Of a DNA stretch of 36,277 nucleotides, positions 32,877 through 36,277 are shown piece after piece (position 1 is the first letter of the stretch; each line of letters starts with the position of its first letter). This DNA comes from Desulfurococcales archaeon (GTDB lineage: Archaea; Thermoproteota; Thermoprotei_A; Sulfolobales; Desulfurococcaceae). A model generated the notes under the pieces. That model saw nothing but the letters and a program-made list of their open reading frames with translations. It made no database searches and was not told where the DNA came from. Where the stretch lies: positions 1 through 36,277 of the forward strand of contig WAML01000119.1 of the NCBI GenBank assembly GCA_015522345.1, read 5' to 3'. A program made the translations under genes and the position numbers.

Positions 32877-34071
32877 TTACATCATTGTCTTTAAGTTTAT
32901 AGTCTTCGCCTAATTTCTCTCCAGTTTTTGCATTAATTGCATAGAGAAACGTCTTTCCTAGATCTGTGTGTATCATGTAGGCTAACTCTCTCGCTGTAGT
33001 ACCATTGGGTACTAAGTAGGCGTCTGGAAGTATGTTTCCATAGTGATCAGTGTATTTATGATGATCTTCTACAGGGTACACAGTTATTAATTTAAGTACG
33101 TTAAAGACTGCTCTATTAACTAATTCTTGGACTCCCGTAGATCCCCATTTCTCTAACACTCTTTCTTCAATATATTTTAAGCCTCTCAACTGTTGTTTAG
33201 ATAATTTACTAGAATCTACTATTGTAAAACTTTTTTCACCCGGTATATACTCGATTAACCCTTTTTCTAGAGCTTTCTTCAATACATACTCGGCTATAGC
33301 TGATACAGGAACAACCCATTCTTCCCCAAATTCTTCTTTAAGCCTTGCTACATTTTCTTCAGCTGGCTCGAGATCTATTTTATTAGCTGCTATTATAATT
33401 GGTTTAGATACCCTCCTTAGGTTTATAGCAAACGTTCTAACATCGTCTTTGCTCCATGATATAAACTTCTTATCTTCTAGACCACTTCTTCTAATAGCTT
33501 CAACTACATGGTATCTATTGACTGAGAGGCCTGAAAGACTTTGTACTAAGAGGTCAAGTGGGTTTTTAGAGCTTAGTACTCTTCTAGTGAATCTATCCCA
33601 TAAACTCGTTATTACTGAAGCAAACCATTCATCTACTTCTCTTTGTATAAGCTTAGCTTCTTCTACGGGATCATATGTTCCCGGGGGAACAGGATTTCCA
33701 TCACTATCTGTTGAACCACTTGCATCTACTACATGGATTAGTACATCGGCTTTCCTTAGATCGTCCATGAATTTGTTACCTAGACCCTTACCTTTATGAG
33801 CTCCGGGGATTAGGCCGGCTACATCCATTATCTTTACTGGAATGAATCTATAGCCTTTTATACAAAACCCTGTTCTTGGCTGACATTTTTCTAGCCCTAG
33901 CTCTATGTGTACACAGCGTTTCTTTACGTAGCCTACTCCTACGTTAGGCTCTATTGTAGTAAAGGGATGGTTAGCTATTTTAGCGGGGGCTAGAGTGAGT
34001 GCTGCAAATAATGTTGTTTTACCTACATTAGTCTTACCTATTATACCTATAAGTTTCTCAGGGGGAGGCAT
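32845..34071 (-). CDS. OBG-family GTPase/ATPase YchF-like with TGS domain
   Basis: Protein of 408 residues. P-loop GIIGKTNVGKTTLF, NHPFTTIEPN, DVAGLIPGAHKGKGLGNKF (G3 region), HVVDASG, IIIAANKIDL (G4) and VVPVSAIAEY (G5), then a TGS domain at the end (VPNGTTARELAYMIHTDLG and DNDVIKIVA). The family is linked to ribosomes and stress, with loose nucleotide specificity. ATG 34071 is preferred: AAATATAAAA at 34091-34100 would start transcription near it. ATG 34086 would add five residues. Confidence 0.92.
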   Translation of the reverse strand: MPPPEKLIGIIGKTNVGKTTLFAALTLAPAKIANHPFTTIEPNVGVGYVKKRCVHIELGLEKCQPRTGFCIKGYRFIPVKIMDVAGLIPGAHKGKGLGNKFMDDLRKADVLIHVVDASGSTDSDGNPVPPGTYDPVEEAKLIQREVDEWFASVITSLWDRFTRRVLSSKNPLDLLVQSLSGLSVNRYHVVEAIRRSGLEDKKFISWSKDDVRTFAINLRRVSKPIIIAANKIDLEPAEENVARLKEEFGEEWVVPVSAIAEYVLKKALEKGLIEYIPGEKSFTIVDSSKLSKQQLRGLKYIEERVLEKWGSTGVQELVNRAVFNVLKLITVYPVEDHHKYTDHYGNILPDAYLVPNGTTARELAYMIHTDLGKTFLYAINAKTGEKLGEDYKLKDNDVIKIVAAGAHH

Positions 34072-34173
34072 AATATGTTTCTCCATATATTTTTATATTT
34101 TATTCACTATACTATCCTTATGTATATGTGTAGTAAAATTATAGTTGTTTGTAGGATACATACTTACTTATCT

Positions 34174-34353
34174 CTAATGCTTTATAATATGCTTTAATAC
34201 TGCTATAGCTAATGGTATATTTATACCTATTACTATAGACGTAGATACTATTGTTGGAAAAACTACTGGATTCATATAAACCAGAGGCCCATCATGTATT
34301 ATAACAGCTAGTGATACTAAAGATGAAAACAAGATCAAAAATAATGCTATCAT
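34174..34353 (-). CDS. Small two-helix membrane protein, unannotated
   Basis: A 59-codon frame, ATG 34353 to TAG 34174. The product starts MIALFLILFSSLVSLAVII, has a short polar loop HDGPLVYMNP, a second hydrophobic helix (IVSTSIVIGINIPLAIAVL) and a basic tail KHIIKH. Isoleucine is nearly always ATA, as in neighbouring genes, which argues for a real gene. It is not Sec61 beta or SecE by pattern. No clear ribosome binding site is seen; an AT-rich element at 34399-34414 could serve as its promoter. It lies in the 360-base gap between the YchF-like gene and rpiA and points toward the YchF-like gene. Confidence 0.5.
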   Translation of the reverse strand: MIALFLILFSSLVSLAVIIHDGPLVYMNPVVFPTIVSTSIVIGINIPLAIAVLKHIIKH

Positions 34354-34398
34354 AGCAATTACTAGACGATATTTCTACTTCTCTATTGATAAAGACTC

Positions 34399-34414
34399 TA
34401 TATTATTAAATATT
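34399..34414. promoter_or_regulatory. Shared AT-rich promoter element between the small ORF and rpiA
   Basis: TATATTATTAAATATT reads as a TATA box on both strands. On the plus strand it would start near 34432, giving a short leader with AGGTGGATC for rpiA. On the minus strand it would start near 34380, about 27 bases before the small membrane ORF. Confidence 0.4.
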
Positions 34415-34448
34415 CTGTGGAAGTATATTGTATTCAGGTGGATCTACT

Positions 34449-35186
34449 ATGGTTACTGGTAAAGATAGTGTAGAAGAGGCTAAAAAGAATGCTGCTCGTG
34501 AAGCTTGTAATATTGTTTCTAAGAAAATAAGTTCTAATACTATACTTGGATTAGGAACTGGTTCTACTATAAAGTACTTCATAGATGAATGTAGGGAATT
34601 TATTGAAGAAGTGAAAGGAGCTGTTGTATCGTCCTATGATACACTATATTATATGTTAGAGAGAGAACTTGATATACCTATATACGATCCCTTGAGTATT
34701 AAGAAAATAGATATATATGTTGATGGGGCGGATGAAGTTTCAACAACCTTAGATCTCGTGAAAGGGCGTGGAGCTGCACTACTTAGAGAGAAGTATCTAG
34801 CGCTGAGGTCTAGTACTAGAGTATATGTTGTGGATTATACAAAGTATACTGGGCTCGAGTACCTATATAAGAAGCCTATACCAGTTGAAGTAATTCCTTT
34901 TGCTCTACCTATAGTATTAGAGAGTGTTAGAGAACTAGGCTTGTTCACTCCAGTACTTAGGCACGGTATTAAAAAGGATGGTCCTATAGTTACTGATAAT
35001 GGGAACTTCATTGTTGATTTAAAACCTATTAAACCTATAGAGGATCCTTTTGAAATTGATAGAAAGCTTAGGCTTATACATGGTGTTGTTGAAACAGGGA
35101 TTTTTCCTAGTAGAGAACTTGTGGATGTAGTTGTTGTAGGATATAGCGATCACGTGGATATTTTAGAGAAGAAATCTATTGAATAG
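34449..35186 (+). CDS. rpiA: Ribose-5-phosphate isomerase A
   Basis: Enzyme of 245 residues that interconverts ribose-5-phosphate and ribulose-5-phosphate, needed for nucleotide synthesis. Seen: ILGLGTGSTIKYFID (phosphate-binding loop), VVSSYDT, DIYVDGADEV with catalytic Asp residues, LVKGRGAALLREK (catalytic Glu), PVEVIPFA and TDNGNFIVDL. ATG 34449 is chosen because AGGTGG in the leader is well spaced; a longer frame from 34428 would contain that site. Confidence 0.95.
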   Translation: MVTGKDSVEEAKKNAAREACNIVSKKISSNTILGLGTGSTIKYFIDECREFIEEVKGAVVSSYDTLYYMLERELDIPIYDPLSIKKIDIYVDGADEVSTTLDLVKGRGAALLREKYLALRSSTRVYVVDYTKYTGLEYLYKKPIPVEVIPFALPIVLESVRELGLFTPVLRHGIKKDGPIVTDNGNFIVDLKPIKPIEDPFEIDRKLRLIHGVVETGIFPSRELVDVVVVGYSDHVDILEKKSIE

Positions 35187-35202
35187 TATTCGCTAGCTTT
35201 AA

Positions 35203-35214
35203 TATTTATAAACT
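35203..35214 (+). promoter_or_regulatory. TATA box of rpl15e
   Basis: TATTTATAAACT, close to the archaeal consensus, lies 61 bases before ATG 35275. Start near 35236 would give a leader of about 40 bases with GGTTGGTAG ahead of the start codon. Confidence 0.6.
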
Positions 35215-35274
35215 AGAATATGTGTCTATAGCTTTACTAGATGTCTTGAAGAGAAGCGATTGGGTTGGTAGAGT

Positions 35275-35937
35275 ATGGTTAAGGGAATGTACCACTATAT
35301 TGCTGAGCTATGGAAGAGACCATATGATGGAGAAATGGGTTTATTGATGAAGCAGAGGATTATAAAGTGGAGGAGACAACCTACAGTAGTTAGGATAGAG
35401 AAGCCTACAAGACTAGATAGAGCTCGTTCTCTTGGTTACAAGGCTAAACAGGGATTTGTAGTAGTTAGAGTAAGAGTTAGAAAAGGTGGTTTAAGAAAAC
35501 CGAGGCCTAATAAAGGACGTAGGCCTAAGAGAATGGGTATCTACGGTTTTGCTCCAGCTAAGAGCCTTAGATTAATTGCTGAAGAAAGAGCTGCTCGTAA
35601 ATACCCTAACTTAGAAGTACTCAACAGCTATTATGTAGGAGAAGATGGATTGTATAAATGGTTTGAAGTTATTCTAGTAGACCCGCATCATCCAGCAATA
35701 TGTAGAGACCCCGATATAAACTGGATATGTGAGAAACAACATCGTGGAAGAGTATTTCGCGGATTAACTAGTGCTGGTAAGAAAATGAGAGGTCTTAGGA
35801 AGAGCCGTGGACTAAAGTATACTGTAAAGCATAAGTGGAAGAAGAAGCAGAAGGAGAGATTATTGAAGAAGAGACATGAAGCTAGTAGAGGAGCTAGAGA
35901 TCTATGGGTTGAAGCAGAAAAGAGAGCTGAAGGCTAG
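35275..35937 (+). CDS. rpl15e: 50S ribosomal protein L15e
   Basis: Protein of 220 residues, about one quarter Lys/Arg. MYHYIAELWKRP, RIEKPTRLDRARSLGYKAKQ, RVRVRKGGLRKPRPNKGRRP and the long basic tail identify L15e, a core large-subunit protein in archaea and eukaryotes. The start at ATG 35275 is supported by the family N-terminus. Downstream lies the usual partner, an exosome-linked RNA-binding protein. Confidence 0.97.
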   Translation: MVKGMYHYIAELWKRPYDGEMGLLMKQRIIKWRRQPTVVRIEKPTRLDRARSLGYKAKQGFVVVRVRVRKGGLRKPRPNKGRRPKRMGIYGFAPAKSLRLIAEERAARKYPNLEVLNSYYVGEDGLYKWFEVILVDPHHPAICRDPDINWICEKQHRGRVFRGLTSAGKKMRGLRKSRGLKYTVKHKWKKKQKERLLKKRHEASRGARDLWVEAEKRAEG

Positions 35938-36067
35938 TACTCATCTTTTGTTAAACAATACTTTGTATCTATATCACCATGATCGTAGTATAATCGTAGT
36001 TACTTCATAGTTTTTAATAAGGTTTAAGATGTAGACTAGACATTATTCTCGTCTGGAGTAAACAACC

Positions 36068-36277
36068 TTGCTGAGCATAAACTATATTGAAGTAAAGACG
36101 TACTGTCATGCTACAGAAGATTTGGGTAAAGTAGAGAAGGCTTTACTGAATATTTTTCCAAAGGAATTACGTAGTAGAGTTAAAATAAGCAAATATATTG
36201 TTAAAGGACATTACGGTAATCCTATAACAGTACTTAGAGCTATTGTTAAAGGAGAAAACGCCGTTAAAACTCTAGAG
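36068..36277 (+). CDS. Exosome-associated RNA-binding protein (COG1325, DUF54), 3' end cut by window
   Basis: Only the first 70 codons are inside the window. Translation gives INYIEVKTYCHATEDLGKV, then VKISKYIVKGHYGNPITVL, which fit the archaeal COG1325 family, encoded next to rpl15e and the exosome/RNase P operon. TTG 36068 is preceded by GGAG at 36055-36058. The 130-base spacer before it has TTTTTAATAAGG near 36012, a possible promoter. Confidence 0.75.
   Translation, partial: MLSINYIEVKTYCHATEDLGKVEKALLNIFPKELRSRVKISKYIVKGHYGNPITVLRAIVKGENAVKTLE

Overview
The window is a stretch of chromosome from a low-GC hyperthermophilic crenarchaeon. Evidence includes archaeal/eukaryotic-type ribosomal proteins (S28e, L24e, S6e, S24e, S27ae, S3ae, L15e, L7Ae, L18e), archaeal RNA polymerase subunits, aIF2 gamma, aIF5B, a degenerate Cdc45/RecJ-like protein of the crenarchaeal type, and TATA-box promoters. 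AT-rich codons with many ATA isoleucines and Shine-Dalgarno cores of the GGTG(AT) type fit Desulfurococcales. A Staphylothermus-like organism is my inference from gene content and composition, not proven.

Layout. (a) 1-4391: 3' part of an operon for a Mrp/Mbh-type membrane ion-pumping module: a truncated NuoN/MrpD-like antiporter, an MbhE-MrpB fusion, MrpC and a second MrpD-like subunit. (b) 4402-6872: an accessory island with an RNA-ligase-like protein whose nucleotidyl lysine is replaced by Arg, a structured non-coding stretch with box C/D-like elements, and a DUF72 protein. (c) 6989-11384: operon rps13-rps4-rps11-rpoD-rpl18e-rpl13-rps9-rpoN-rps2. (d) 11395-14319: MEMO-family protein, a divergent GHMP-kinase-like protein lacking the ATP loop, and type 2 IPP isomerase (isoprenoid synthesis). 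(e) 14350-16570: DUF2118 protein and glutamyl-tRNA synthetase. (f) 16682-20156: rpl7ae, rps28e, rpl24e, ndk and the aIF5B gene, with rps28e and the aIF5B gene on the opposite strand. (g) 20322-29950: a long information-processing supercluster: S6e, aIF2 gamma, PIN nuclease, RpoE', Spt4, dephospho-CoA kinase, S24e, S27ae, Kae1, Bud32, ITPase, S15, Cdc45-like, Pcc1, S3ae. (h) 30092-36277: THUMP-SPOUT methylase, GlmU-like sugar nucleotidyltransferase, DUF2095 protein, YchF-like GTPase, a small membrane ORF, RpiA, L15e and the start of an exosome-linked RNA-binding protein.

Most genes are packed tightly, often with start/stop overlaps, and a GGTG-type ribosome binding site often picks an internal start rather than the longest ORF; those starts are used here. 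No IS element, transposase, CRISPR array, tRNA or rRNA was recognised. The items least explained by known biology are the Lys-to-Arg RNA-ligase-like protein next to a structured RNA-like region, the GHMP-kinase-like protein without its ATP loop in a mevalonate-type locus, and an uncatalogued 59-residue membrane ORF.
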